Assembly: GCA_016786885.1 (NCBI GenBank)
Contig: JAEUVO010000010.1
Coordinates: 1 to 53,927, forward strand
Source of the DNA: Chitinophagaceae bacterium
GTDB taxonomy: Bacteria > Bacteroidota > Bacteroidia > Chitinophagales > Chitinophagaceae
Direction of reading: 5' to 3'
Length of the DNA: 53,927 nucleotides
A program made the position numbers and the translations under genes. Below are positions 17,295 to 26,974 of the stretch, one piece after another (position 1 is the stretch's first letter; the number at the start of each line of letters is the position of its first letter). A model generated the notes under the pieces. The model made no database searches and was not told the DNA's origin. It worked only from the letters and a program-made list of their open reading frames with translations.

Positions 17295-20200
17295 TTAATC
17301 CATTTCTAAAGGCGGTAATTGACGTTTCTGCAGTTCATGCCTGTGTTTCTTCATCTGCTTTTTGAAATTTTTAGCCCCGATGCTGGATTGAAATCCGGTC
17401 ATCACGATCCTTACCAGGTAATTAATAGCAGATTTGTCACGGTTTCTTATATAAATTACAGGGCTTGTGCGAGACTTATTGTTTTTCCTGATCACAAAGT
17501 TGTTGGCAATAAAATTTTTTATGCTGCCGCCGAATGTTTTTTTGCTTGTTTGACCGTCTTTAAGCAGATTAATTTTCAGATCATGATAAAGCAATTGTAT
17601 TTCTCCAAGGGCAATGTATTCACGGCCGGTAATCCGGAGAAGCATTGTGTCAAGATGGCCAGACTCAAGTTTCATGGAGGCTGCAGGAATAAAAATGGAA
17701 TTCAATAATCTTAAGTCAGCAGGTTTTGCCTTAAGAGTCATGAGGAAACCCTCCAACGGATCAGTATAAGATTGTCTTACATTCAATTTTACCCACATTG
17801 TGTCCAGTAAGTATCCGGTAGCTCTTATATACAGGCTATCACCTTGTTTTACATCAAAATTTTTAAGGTTCAATATTCTTGCATCCATTCGGGTTAAAGG
17901 CACAATCAAGGTTTTTTTTGCAGTATCCATTATTTCAGTATACTCAACAGCTGCATTTTCAAAAATAGCAGTATCGATGGCAATCAGTGTACCTATAGTT
18001 TTCAGTAACCGTACTGGCAGCGGTTTGATTACGCCGGCATTAAACGGCAATCTCTTGTCTTTATAATCTGTGAAATAAAAATCTTTTATAGTCGCTTTGC
18101 CTGTTACCAGTTCGTTTTTATCGATAAACCTGTTAATGTCTACGGGACCGATGCTGATAGCACCTGACCCGGCTTTCATATAATCTACCTGGTATGTTTG
18201 ACTGGCAATAAATGAATCTCTGTCCATTGCAGGTTTGTACGAAACAGAGTCAAGCGTTACTGCTTTTGTATTTCTGTTATAACCTGCGTTATGCCATCTT
18301 ATTTCATCATTTGTTGATGAATATCTACCAGTAAATTGTGATATGCCAAAATGCAGATTTGTGGCTGTTAAATCGCCTAACTTTTTTAAATAACCTGAAC
18401 TTACCTGCAGATTATTTAACGAAATCGAACTAATGAAAAGTTTACCGTTGTTTTTACCGAGGCTATCAAGCAGAAGATTGTAGCAGGAAAAATTATTCAA
18501 TAAAGTTGACCATTCAAAGGCTTTGCCTTTGCTATAGTTTACAAGTGTATTACCGGCATTGCCTGAAGTGAAGGCATCTCCCGAACTAAACAACTTGTTG
18601 CCGGCTTTCATAAATTTGATGCCGGAAGCAACTAAAGATAAATTTTCAATGGCAGCATTGCTGTCATAAATTTTTACATTCTTTAACTGAATATTATTTT
18701 CCTCATTTTTTTTGCCCTTCCATTCGAATAAAGGAATTTTTTTTTCGGATGATTTAAGAATGAGCACTTCCGGTTGCTCTATCTTCAGATCATTAATGAA
18801 AATTGGGGTGAACGGCTTATTTCTGTTACTTGTATTAATTTCTTTGTCAAGAACCTGCATTATTATTACAGGCCTGATTGAGTGAAGCTCATCAATCACC
18901 AGCTCATTATTCAATAAGGGCTTTATGCGGGTAAGGAATTTTACTTCTGGTATAGAAATGTCTGTTGCCAGCTTGCCTGATTCATACTTAACCTTCACAT
19001 GGGAGGCAGCAGATATTTTTTCGTCGATAAAATCATAGTCATGAACTGTTATATTTGTTGAGTTTCCGCTGATTTGAAGCTCATTGCCGGCAAAAGCGAA
19101 GCCTCCTAAAACAAGTTTATTCGCAGGAGCGCTGATCAATTCCTTTAAGGATAACTTGTTTAATGTTCCCTGTATGATTTTGTTACCAGTCAGCAGTTTT
19201 ATAGTTGTGTTTTTGCCATCAACATTAGTGATGTCAATTAGTGAACTCAATTTTTTTTGATCTTTTAAAAAAGAATCAAATCTAAGGTTCACCAGACCAT
19301 TTTCCCAGCTAACACCGTTTGCATAAACATTGCCGGTGAATTCATTGGCCTGTAATTCCTTAACCTGCACATCTGAAAGTGAAATATTGAGATCTTTGTC
19401 TGTTGACATTACGTTAATATTCCCTGCCCTGAAACTTCCATCAGATCCATTATACTTGATGCCTTTCAGGTTTATCTTCATCTTTCCTGATTGAATACTT
19501 CCATATTTAAAGAACAGTCCTCCCAGGGAATTTCTAATACCTGCTAATCTAGTGGAAGAAAGTAATGACTGGCTGCTGACAGAGAATGTGGCCTTATGTA
19601 ATTGTATTTTTAAATCATCTTTCAAAGTCAAATCAACTGTTCCGTCTACTACATCCAGTTTCTTTAAGTCCATGTACTCATTTACAGCCGCCAGAGACTG
19701 AAACAAGGTTCTTCTTTTTTTGAATTCCGGGGTTATCGTATAATGTATATAAGGATTATACATGGTGGCTGCGTCAGCTTTGAATGTTCTTTCAAACACA
19801 AGGTCGTCCCATGAGAGACCGGACAGATTAAACTGGGGAATGCTGAATGTGTTTGCAATTTTTCCTTTGTTCAATTTGTTAAATACAAACCTGCTTAGTA
19901 TCAAATTATCATTTCGGAAAAGAATACTGTCAAATTGTATGCTGTATGTACTGTCTTTAATAAAGTTCTCATAATTGCGGATGGCCATTGAGAAGCTTTC
20001 AACCCTAAATGGTTTTTCAGCATTCTTGTTAATGCTCAGGCCATTCATCTCAAAATTATTTTTACTAAATACAAATGTATTGGGTACCCCATCTTTTTTG
20101 GTCAGAATGTTGAAATCTGCATTAGCTACTACAACATGGTTCAGATCAAGATCGCCTGTTAGTTGCTGTATGATATTTTCCAGTTTTGGAGGCTTCTTTT

Positions 20201-21137
20201 TTAGGCCATTTTTTGTATAGGTGACAGCTTCGAGATTAAACTTTGGATTAACACAATAAACAGAATCGGCTTTAATCACTTCATGTCTGTACAAAGTATC
20301 AAAGTCAATACTGGTCATTATCAAGGCATCAAAGAAAATGTTAAAAGAAGAAGAAGTGCTGTCTGTTCGGGTAGCAGCGATAGTGCAGCTGTCAAACTCT
20401 ACCAATTTGTTTTTAAGATTTATCCGGAAGCTCCGAAAGCTTAGCTTATGCCGTCCGTTGGGGAAAGTGATATCCTGGTTGTTTGTTTTTAATACAATAT
20501 TGTCGCTGAAAAAAACTTTCTCATTTATCCGTGCCCTGCTACTGTCTACCTTCAGGTTATCAATATCAAGTTGCAGGTTGCTGATATAAACAGGCTTTTG
20601 CCCGGGTTCTGCTTTATTGGCCAGAATGAATGTGGCATTTTCAAGCTTAAATTTTTTTACCTGGAGAACTTCGATCGCATCCTGGATGGATGAGTAGATC
20701 TTTCCCATTTCTTCCGGAATGGATATATCTTTTCTTTTACGGGCAATATCAGTTTCCTTAATCCTGTTTACTTCAATTACCGGGTTTGACAATGACAAAG
20801 TATCAATCAGCAATTCTTTGCTGAACAAAAGGGGAATAAGCCCTTTACCTTTCATTTTTAATTTATCAACGCTAAAGCGATAAGACCTGGAAGAAGTGCT
20901 GGTGTCGATATTAACAAAGACAGCTTTCTCTATTTCAATTTTGTTGCTAAAGTAACCGAAACGAAGCTTTTCTATTTTCAGGTTTATTTTTCCTTTTGAC
21001 CGGGATTCAACAAGGTCTTCAATTATTCCTTTGGCATGGGCCCTGAACCAAAGATGGAATCCAAAAAGTAAGGCCGCAAGGATACCGATAATGAATCCTG
21101 TTATCCTTAATGTTCTCCTGATGTAACGTACGGCCAA
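17295..21137 (-). CDS. Very large AsmA/TamB-like membrane-anchored protein, function unknown
   Basis: A 1280-residue protein with one N-terminal transmembrane anchor at about residues 12-31 (ITGFIIGILAALLFGFHLW) and a very long periplasmic part. That part is built of alternating beta-strand segments recurring as short themes such as LKIEKLRFGYFSNKIEIEKA, FKLENATFILAN and LQLDIDNLKVDS. This pattern is characteristic of AsmA/TamB/YhdP-like proteins, thought to form hydrophobic grooves for lipid transfer between membranes. The C terminus is strongly basic (KKQMKKHRHELQKR). The only start in a sensible place is TTG (21135-21137), giving LAVRY or MAVRY. It sits between metG, which ends in a terminator before it, and the CHAT gene 69 bp downstream. 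Family membership is inferred from fold pattern only. Confidence 0.68.
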   Translation of the reverse strand: MAVRYIRRTLRITGFIIGILAALLFGFHLWFRAHAKGIIEDLVESRSKGKINLKIEKLRFGYFSNKIEIEKAVFVNIDTSTSSRSYRFSVDKLKMKGKGLIPLLFSKELLIDTLSLSNPVIEVNRIKETDIARKRKDISIPEEMGKIYSSIQDAIEVLQVKKFKLENATFILANKAEPGQKPVYISNLQLDIDNLKVDSSRARINEKVFFSDNIVLKTNNQDITFPNGRHKLSFRSFRINLKNKLVEFDSCTIAATRTDSTSSSFNIFFDALIMTSIDFDTLYRHEVIKADSVYCVNPKFNLEAVTYTKNGLKKKPPKLENIIQQLTGDLDLNHVVVANADFNILTKKDGVPNTFVFSKNNFEMNGLSINKNAEKPFRVESFSMAIRNYENFIKDSTYSIQFDSILFRNDNLILSRFVFNKLNKGKIANTFSIPQFNLSGLSWDDLVFERTFKADAATMYNPYIHYTITPEFKKRRTLFQSLAAVNEYMDLKKLDVVDGTVDLTLKDDLKIQLHKATFSVSSQSLLSSTRLAGIRNSLGGLFFKYGSIQSGKMKINLKGIKYNGSDGSFRAGNINVMSTDKDLNISLSDVQVKELQANEFTGNVYANGVSWENGLVNLRFDSFLKDQKKLSSLIDITNVDGKNTTIKLLTGNKIIQGTLNKLSLKELISAPANKLVLGGFAFAGNELQISGNSTNITVHDYDFIDEKISAASHVKVKYESGKLATDISIPEVKFLTRIKPLLNNELVIDELHSIRPVIIMQVLDKEINTSNRNKPFTPIFINDLKIEQPEVLILKSSEKKIPLFEWKGKKNEENNIQLKNVKIYDSNAAIENLSLVASGIKFMKAGNKLFSSGDAFTSGNAGNTLVNYSKGKAFEWSTLLNNFSCYNLLLDSLGKNNGKLFISSISLNNLQVSSGYLKKLGDLTATNLHFGISQFTGRYSSTNDEIRWHNAGYNRNTKAVTLDSVSYKPAMDRDSFIASQTYQVDYMKAGSGAISIGPVDINRFIDKNELVTGKATIKDFYFTDYKDKRLPFNAGVIKPLPVRLLKTIGTLIAIDTAIFENAAVEYTEIMDTAKKTLIVPLTRMDARILNLKNFDVKQGDSLYIRATGYLLDTMWVKLNVRQSYTDPLEGFLMTLKAKPADLRLLNSIFIPAASMKLESGHLDTMLLRITGREYIALGEIQLLYHDLKINLLKDGQTSKKTFGGSIKNFIANNFVIRKNNKSRTSPVIYIRNRDKSAINYLVRIVMTGFQSSIGAKNFKKQMKKHRHELQKRQLPPLEMD

Positions 21138-21186
21138 CCGATAAGATTTAGCAGTGAATTTACCGAATAAAAATGTGCAGCAAATG

Positions 21187-21224
21187 AAAAAGCCCCGCTT
21201 TGTGATGAACGAGGAGGGCTTTTA
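21187..21224 (-). terminator. Terminator of metG
   Basis: On the minus strand AAAAGCCC and GGGCTTTT (plus-strand positions 21188-21195 and 21216-21223) form an 8-bp stem, with the A and T stretches at its base giving a T-run after the hairpin. The loop is about 20 nt. It lies 15 bp after the metG stop codon. Confidence 0.75.
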
Positions 21225-21238
21225 GTGATTTTTACGAT

Positions 21239-23368
21239 TTAACTAACGTTTGAACCCGGTGAAACAAGATTTTCCGGCTTCAGCAATTGCAGTTTTCCGT
21301 CTTTATCTTCTGCAGTCAGTATCATTCCATTACTCTCAATGCCACGCATTTTTCTGGGGGCCAGGTTGGTTACTACTGTTACCTGTTTACCAATAATATC
21401 TTCTGGTTTGAAATGTAAGGCGATGCCGCTTATAATAGTCCTTGTTTCAAAACCCAGGTCAACAGACAGTTTAAGAAGCTTGTCTGCTTTTTCTACTTTC
21501 TCAGCAGAAATGATAGTGCCGACTTTCAAATCTATTTTAGAAAAATCATCAAACTGTATTTCAGGTTTTACTATCGATTTAGTTTTTGTTTCTTCTTTTT
21601 TAGGTTCTTCCATTTTTTTCAACCCGGTTTTAAGTTTTTCAATTTGTTCATTTACTTCAGTATCTTCTATTTTCCTGAATAATAGTTGTGGTTCTCTTAA
21701 ACTATATCCTGTGCTGAGCAGCTTTAATTTGCCTGCATTTTCCCAATCAAGCAGTTTGTCAACCACTTTCATCATATGCAACATGCTTTTGGCAGTGTTA
21801 GGCAGGAAAGGGTTGATAAAAATGGCAAGATTAGCTGTCAATTGTAAACACAAATACATAGTGTTATCAATGCTCTTTTGGGCTTCAGGGTTTTCGGCCA
21901 ATTTTTTGGCAACTATCCAGGGTTCTTTTTTTTGCATGTACTGATTGCCCTTCCTCGACAGGTCGATCACTTCATATAATGCTTCCCTGAATTTATACTG
22001 CTCTAACAGAGTTTCAATTTTAGCTTTTGCATTTTCAATTTCACCGATCAGTATCTTATCATTATCATCTAAAATACCTGTATGCAGTGTTGGTACTTTA
22101 CCTCCACACAGTTTATGCATCAAAACCCAGGTTCTGTTCACAAAATTGCCAAATATGCTTACCAGTTCGCTGTTCACCGCATCCTGGAACCCTTTCCACA
22201 TAAACTCGCTGTCTTTTGTTTCAGGTGCAATTTGTGTCAGGTAGTACCTCAGCATATCCACACACTGCCCGCCGCCACCTGCCTGCCCGGTAGGCAGGTT
22301 TTCTTTTTTTACAAAATCATTTATATAATCCCGCATATCCAGTTTCCAGTTGCGGCTGGTACTCATCTTGTCGCCTTCAAGATTCAAAAACTCATTGGCC
22401 GGAACATTTTCGGGTAATATATCCCCATGCAATTTCAGCATGACAGGGAAGATGATGCAGTGGAAAACAATATTGTCTTTACCAACAAAATGGACAAGTT
22501 TGGTGTCTTTATCCTGCCAGTAAGGTTTCCAATCTTTCTTGTTGTCAATAGCCCACTGTTTGGTAGCACTGATATATCCTATTGGCGCATCAAACCACAC
22601 ATATAATACTTTGCCTTTGGCCTCTTTTAATGGAACCTTAACTCCCCAGTCAAGGTCCCTTGTTACGGCTCTTGACTGCAGACCACCTTCGATCCAGCTT
22701 TTGCACTGGCCAACTACGGTTGCTCTCCAGTCATCTTTATGTTGTTCCAGTATCCATTCTCTTAAAAACTGTTCATGTTTTCCTAAAGGAAGATACCAGT
22801 GAGTTGTTTTTTTCTTGATTGGTGTTTTCCCGCTCAAAGTGCTCACTGGATTGATCAGTTCATCCGGGCTCAATGTTCTGCCGCAAGTTTCACATTGATC
22901 ACCAAAGGCCCGGTCGCTTCCACAATTTGGACAGGTTCCTTTTATATAACGGTCAGCTAAAAATGTTTTAGCTTCTTCATCAAAGTATTGCTCTGTTTCT
23001 TTAGTTTCCAATTCGCCGGCATCATTCAACCGGGTAAAGAATTCCTGTGCTGTTTCATGATGGATAGGTTCACTGGTGCGGTGGTAAATATCAAAGCTCA
23101 TACTAAGGTCTTCAAAATCCTGCTTCATCGCTTCGTGATATTTATCAATAATAGCCCTTGGTGTTGTTCCTTCCTTTGTTGCCTGGATAGGAATTGCTGT
23201 ACCATGTTCATCGCTGCCGCATACGAATACCACATCTCTTTTTTGTGCCCGCAGGTAACGGACATATATGTCAGCTGGTATATAGGCGCCGGCCAGGTGA
23301 CCCACATGTTTCAGTCCATTGGCATAAGGGAGGGCAGATGTAACTAAATATCTTTTCGGATTGGTCAT
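21239..23368 (-). CDS. metG: Methionyl-tRNA synthetase with C-terminal tRNA-binding domain
   Basis: Charges tRNA-Met with methionine. The class I signature appears as HVGH at residues 21-24 and as KMSTS at 334-338. The zinc-binding insert has two Cys-x2-Cys knuckles (CPNCGSDRAFGDQCETC). A C-terminal EMAP/Trbp111-like tRNA-binding domain covers about residues 600-709 (VGTIISAEKVEKADKLLKL up to MILTAEDKDG), as in dimeric MetG. Length 709 aa is normal. Odd point: residues 357-368 (NLPTGQAGGGGQ), between KMSTS and the anticodon-binding domain, look like a foreign insertion encoded by a palindrome at 22277-22299. The gene has a good TTG-N20-TATTTTTG promoter in the 106-bp region shared with the divergent DUF4424 gene. 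Confidence 0.98.
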   Translation of the reverse strand: MTNPKRYLVTSALPYANGLKHVGHLAGAYIPADIYVRYLRAQKRDVVFVCGSDEHGTAIPIQATKEGTTPRAIIDKYHEAMKQDFEDLSMSFDIYHRTSEPIHHETAQEFFTRLNDAGELETKETEQYFDEEAKTFLADRYIKGTCPNCGSDRAFGDQCETCGRTLSPDELINPVSTLSGKTPIKKKTTHWYLPLGKHEQFLREWILEQHKDDWRATVVGQCKSWIEGGLQSRAVTRDLDWGVKVPLKEAKGKVLYVWFDAPIGYISATKQWAIDNKKDWKPYWQDKDTKLVHFVGKDNIVFHCIIFPVMLKLHGDILPENVPANEFLNLEGDKMSTSRNWKLDMRDYINDFVKKENLPTGQAGGGGQCVDMLRYYLTQIAPETKDSEFMWKGFQDAVNSELVSIFGNFVNRTWVLMHKLCGGKVPTLHTGILDDNDKILIGEIENAKAKIETLLEQYKFREALYEVIDLSRKGNQYMQKKEPWIVAKKLAENPEAQKSIDNTMYLCLQLTANLAIFINPFLPNTAKSMLHMMKVVDKLLDWENAGKLKLLSTGYSLREPQLLFRKIEDTEVNEQIEKLKTGLKKMEEPKKEETKTKSIVKPEIQFDDFSKIDLKVGTIISAEKVEKADKLLKLSVDLGFETRTIISGIALHFKPEDIIGKQVTVVTNLAPRKMRGIESNGMILTAEDKDGKLQLLKPENLVSPGSNVS
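22277..22299. repeat. Palindrome inserted in frame in metG
   Basis: ACCTGCCT (22277-22284) and AGGCAGGT (22292-22299) are perfect 8-bp inverted arms around a 7-nt centre. On the coding (minus) strand it is read as residues 358-364, LPTGQAG, followed by a run of Gly. The length keeps the frame. It looks like a mobile palindromic element rather than native synthetase sequence. Confidence 0.6.
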
Positions 23369-23394
23369 GTATAGATCCTGTCTTTATTAGCCTG

Positions 23395-23425
23395 CAAAAA
23401 TACCGGAATAGCAATCATTGCCCAA
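23395..23425 (-). promoter_or_regulatory. metG promoter (Bacteroidota type)
   Basis: Read on the minus strand: -33 TTG (plus positions 23423-23425), a 20-nt spacer, and -7 TATTTTTG (23395-23402), an exact TAnnTTTG. This leaves a leader of about 20 nt before the metG ATG. Confidence 0.7.
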
Positions 23426-23448
23426 AAGGACGATTTCAGATACCTTTA
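23418..23448 (+). promoter_or_regulatory. Promoter of the DUF4424 gene
   Basis: -33 TTG (23418-23420), a 20-nt spacer, and -7 TACCTTTA (23441-23448), one mismatch from TAnnTTTG. Its -33 box is only 2 bp from the -33 box of the divergent metG promoter, so the two share DNA. Confidence 0.6.
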
Positions 23449-23474
23449 GCACCTGAACCTTTAAACCACACAGT

Positions 23475-24587
23475 ATGCGAAAATTCATGATATTTTTTGC
23501 TATTACATTCCTGCAGCAGACCAGGGCTAATGATGGTGTTTTTTATGCCACAGGAAATACATTAGTTCCCTTGAAAGAAACTACCATCCGCCTGAAGAAA
23601 GAAATACTCAACCTGGAGAGGAAAGGAGACTGGATGCAGGTAGATATTTACTTTGAATTCTTTAATCCCGGAGCTGAAAGAGAATTGACTGTTGGTTTTG
23701 TGACCCCGCCTGCTGTGGGAGATGTGTCAGATGAGGAAGCAAAGCACCCCTTCATTAAAGATTTTATGGTAATGGTGGGGGACAAACTCTTGCCATATAA
23801 AATTGCCAAAATGGAGGAGACAGGTTTTAAAGTGAATTCAAAAATTGCAGAAGGTTATGATTTTGTTTATCATTTCACTGTTCGTTTCGGAAAAGGAGTA
23901 ACGATAATCCGCCATAGCTATTTATATAAAGGAGGCGGATCAGTAGAGGCTAAACAGGATTTTGATTACCGGCTTACCACCGGCACTACCTGGGCCAATA
24001 GTGCGATAGAAGACTTTGAACTGAATATAAATATGGGAGACGATAGTTATTTTGCTATACCGGCTGGTTTTGGAGGATCTCCTGTTAACTGGGCGGCAGT
24101 AGGGATCGGACGTCTTAGTAACACTATGCAGTTCAATCCCTATGGTGAAGCAGAAGGTGGGGCTAACCTGAAAATGGCGTATATAAGGAAAGGAAAACTG
24201 CAATTGCGAATGGCTAACTTTAAACCACAAAGAGATCTTTCACTCATTATTTTTCAATTACACAATGAAGTTAATTTGTGGTGCGAAAAAGGTATAAAAA
24301 ATGATTTCGCAAATGTTATGGAATTGGTTTGGGGTGATTCAATACAAGTTGCGGTCAGTAAGTTAACTGATAATGAACTGAGGCTGTACCGCAACCTGAA
24401 CTATGCCCGGATGGGATATGATTTTAAAGATGAAACACTAAAGAGAACTTTCTCAAAATATAACTGGTATATTCCTGATCCGGCATTAAAACAGGAAACA
24501 GTTCCTGACTATTATGTCTCAAAAGAGTTACAACAACTGATCTCAGCTGAAGAAAAGAGAAGAAAAATTAAGACCGAAACTCCATAG
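23475..24587 (+). CDS. Exported DUF4424-like protein with YARHG-type C-terminal module
   Basis: The 370-residue protein begins with a signal peptide (RKFMIFFAITFLQQTRAN) and continues with NDGVFYATGNTLVPLKETTIRLKKE, the usual opening of DUF4424 proteins, which are exported and of unknown role. The middle has beta-sandwich-like strands (VDIYFEFFNPG, RELTVGFVTPP, ITIIRHSYLYKG-like). Near residues 305-345 the segment LRLYRNLNYARMGYDFK followed by a second half ending FSKYNWYIPDP matches the YARHG module, a small extracellular domain. The last 25 residues are charged and helical. It is divergent from metG, with a recognisable promoter, and convergent with the GH3 gene, whose stop codon is 12 bp away. 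Confidence 0.75.
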   Translation: MRKFMIFFAITFLQQTRANDGVFYATGNTLVPLKETTIRLKKEILNLERKGDWMQVDIYFEFFNPGAERELTVGFVTPPAVGDVSDEEAKHPFIKDFMVMVGDKLLPYKIAKMEETGFKVNSKIAEGYDFVYHFTVRFGKGVTIIRHSYLYKGGGSVEAKQDFDYRLTTGTTWANSAIEDFELNINMGDDSYFAIPAGFGGSPVNWAAVGIGRLSNTMQFNPYGEAEGGANLKMAYIRKGKLQLRMANFKPQRDLSLIIFQLHNEVNLWCEKGIKNDFANVMELVWGDSIQVAVSKLTDNELRLYRNLNYARMGYDFKDETLKRTFSKYNWYIPDPALKQETVPDYYVSKELQQLISAEEKRRKIKTETP

Positions 24588-24599
24588 CCTGGCATTATT

Positions 24600-26927
24600 T
24601 TATTTTTTCAATTCATTTATTGAGACTTGTGGTGCTAGTACTTTGTTGCATTTCTCTGTCACAATTTCTCTCGGAACATTGAAAGTTAGGGTATGTAAAA
24701 TATTTTCGGAAGAGGAACCAACTTTGATAGTATAGGTACCTGCCTCAGTTACCCATGATGTTGATCCTGTATCAAAAGAAGCAATATCTTTTGCTGTAAG
24801 TTCAAAGCGAAGCATTTCTTGCTGACCAGGTTGCAGTAAGCCTGTTTTGCCGAAAGCTTTTAGCTCAATAGAGGGTTTTTCAATCTGTTGTGAAGGGGCG
24901 GTGATATACAATTGTACCACTTCTTTGCCCGCCCTTTTACCTGTATTCTTTACATCTACAGTCACAACGAGTTTGCCATTAAATGTGGGAGAATTTATTT
25001 TGAGATTGCTGTATTCAAAATTGGTATAGGTTAATCCATACCCAAATGCATAAGCCGGTCTTACACTAAAAGTGTTATAGTACCGGTAACCAACATAGAT
25101 GCCTTCCTCATAAGTTACTTCTGCCGGAATTTGTGGCATCCCCATCATTCCTTTTGTTGCCTGCTCAGGAAATTCCTTGCCAGGAAAATTTTTTGCAGTC
25201 ACATCATCGCCATATTTCACCGGAAAAGTTGTTGCAAGCCTGCCGCTGGGGTTTACTTTACCGCTTAAGATATCAGCCACTGAATTGCCGGCCTCTAATC
25301 CCGGCTGCCAGGCTAATAATATTGCATCAACTTTATCTCTCCAGCTTGTAGTTTCTATTACACCACCTGCATTTATTATCACCACCACTTTTTTATGCTG
25401 TGCATGAAAGGCGGCGCTTACCTTGTTTATCAAATCAATTTCTGATTGTTTTAAATTAAAGTCATTCTCCACTTTACGGTCACTGCCCTCACCTGCATTC
25501 CGGCCAATGGTTATTAAGGCAATATCTGTGCTATTGGCTTTTGCAGTAAATATATCAGCATCAACAAGCATTTCTGCAATTCTTGGAGTCGGATTAAAGA
25601 ATTCTTCAAAGAAGGTTTTTTTGGGTTGCTTTGCTTTTTCTGCTGTAACATAGTTTTGATAAGAACTGCTGAGGCTTTCATCTAATTGATAGCCGGCATT
25701 AGATAATCCCTGTACTAATGAAACAGTATATTCTTCATTTACATCACCACTGCCTGTGCCTCCGGAAATAAAATCATAAGAAGTAACTCCAAATGCAGCA
25801 ATTTTCTTAATAGATGCAGCAATAGGTAATGTGCTGCTATTATTCTGAAGTAAAACCATTCCGTCAGCCGCCGCATTACGGGCAATGACCGCATGTGCTT
25901 TTAAATCCGGCTTATTACTGAAGGCATATTTTTTATAAGCTGGTGAGCCTAAAATATAGTTTACAATACGTTCAGCATTGGCATCAACTATTTCAATGTT
26001 TAATGTACCATTGTTCACGGCATCTGTTATTGCTTTCTTCTGGTCAGGTGTTCCGGGCATCAGCAGGTCATTACCAGCTTTCATTTGAGCCACCGCATTA
26101 TTGCCTCCAAACCAATCTGTCATAACCAAACCTTTAAAGCCCCATTCTTTTCTTAAAATGGTGGTGAGCAAATCATATTCTTCTGAAGTATAGGTGCCGT
26201 TTATTTTGTTATAAGAGCTCATCACGGTCCAGGGGTTCGACTCTTTTACTGCTATCTCAAATCCTTTTAAATAAATTTCTCTCATAGCTCTTTCATTCAT
26301 AATTACATTCACCGTATTCCGGTTTTTTTCCTGGTTATTAGCTGCAAAGTGTTTGATAGAAGTTCCTACACCATTGCTTTGTATTCCATTCACCATGGCA
26401 GCGGTCATCTTACCTGAAATCAACGGGTCTTCGGAGTAATATTCAAAATTTCTTCCGCCTAATGGGTTTCGTTGAATATTTAAGCCCGGGGCAAGTATAA
26501 CATCCACCCCGTATTCTTTTACTTCATTACCCATTGCGTTGCCAACCTGTTCTACCAGCCTGGTATCCCAGGTTGATGCCAGCAAAGTAGCTACTGGCCA
26601 GGCGGTGGCAAAATAGGTTTTCGTATCATTATCACGGGTTGGACTGATACGTAAGCCTGCTGGCCCATCTGCCACCACAGTATTTGGCAAATTAAAACGG
26701 GGGATGGCGTAAGTGGTTCCCGCCGCACCGTGTACTTTAGCTTTTATTTGACCAATGCCTGTTCCGTTTCCCAGGTTCATTCCAGGAATTTCCATTCCCA
26801 TACCTACAACAAGATTTACTTTTTCATCAAGTGTCATTCTTGACACCAGTTCTTTGGCTTTATTGGTTTGTGCAGACAGTGTGGAGATAAAAAGGAATGA
26901 TAGAGAGAAGGAAACAAAACATTTCAT
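24600..26927 (-). CDS. Glycoside hydrolase family 3 beta-glucosidase, exported
   Basis: Removes terminal beta-linked glucose (or a related sugar) from oligosaccharides, probably in the periplasm. I chose the ATG at 26925-26927 because it starts directly with a signal peptide (MKCFVSFSLSFLFISTLSAQ); an upstream frame extends to 26990 but runs through a palindrome and adds residues with no signal character. The N-terminal barrel has MTLDEKVNLV, the KHFAANNQEKNR substrate loop and nucleophile Asp271 in LVMTDWFGG. The second domain (about 370-580) has ITIGRNAGEGSDR, and the third is an Fn3-like module with VDVKNTGKRAGKEVVQLY. Domain order and 775-residue length are those of BglX-type enzymes. An 18-bp palindrome sits 48 bp upstream of the ATG. 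The substrate is not defined. Confidence 0.94.
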   Translation of the reverse strand: MKCFVSFSLSFLFISTLSAQTNKAKELVSRMTLDEKVNLVVGMGMEIPGMNLGNGTGIGQIKAKVHGAAGTTYAIPRFNLPNTVVADGPAGLRISPTRDNDTKTYFATAWPVATLLASTWDTRLVEQVGNAMGNEVKEYGVDVILAPGLNIQRNPLGGRNFEYYSEDPLISGKMTAAMVNGIQSNGVGTSIKHFAANNQEKNRNTVNVIMNERAMREIYLKGFEIAVKESNPWTVMSSYNKINGTYTSEEYDLLTTILRKEWGFKGLVMTDWFGGNNAVAQMKAGNDLLMPGTPDQKKAITDAVNNGTLNIEIVDANAERIVNYILGSPAYKKYAFSNKPDLKAHAVIARNAAADGMVLLQNNSSTLPIAASIKKIAAFGVTSYDFISGGTGSGDVNEEYTVSLVQGLSNAGYQLDESLSSSYQNYVTAEKAKQPKKTFFEEFFNPTPRIAEMLVDADIFTAKANSTDIALITIGRNAGEGSDRKVENDFNLKQSEIDLINKVSAAFHAQHKKVVVIINAGGVIETTSWRDKVDAILLAWQPGLEAGNSVADILSGKVNPSGRLATTFPVKYGDDVTAKNFPGKEFPEQATKGMMGMPQIPAEVTYEEGIYVGYRYYNTFSVRPAYAFGYGLTYTNFEYSNLKINSPTFNGKLVVTVDVKNTGKRAGKEVVQLYITAPSQQIEKPSIELKAFGKTGLLQPGQQEMLRFELTAKDIASFDTGSTSWVTEAGTYTIKVGSSSENILHTLTFNVPREIVTEKCNKVLAPQVSINELKK

Positions 26928-26974
26928 ATACAACCGTTTTAGAATGTAAAGTTCCGTGCGATAGTAACCAGGTG

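Noticed and set aside
21339..21944. 201-codon frame antisense to metG
   Set aside because: Fully within metG; no domain or export signal that would support it.
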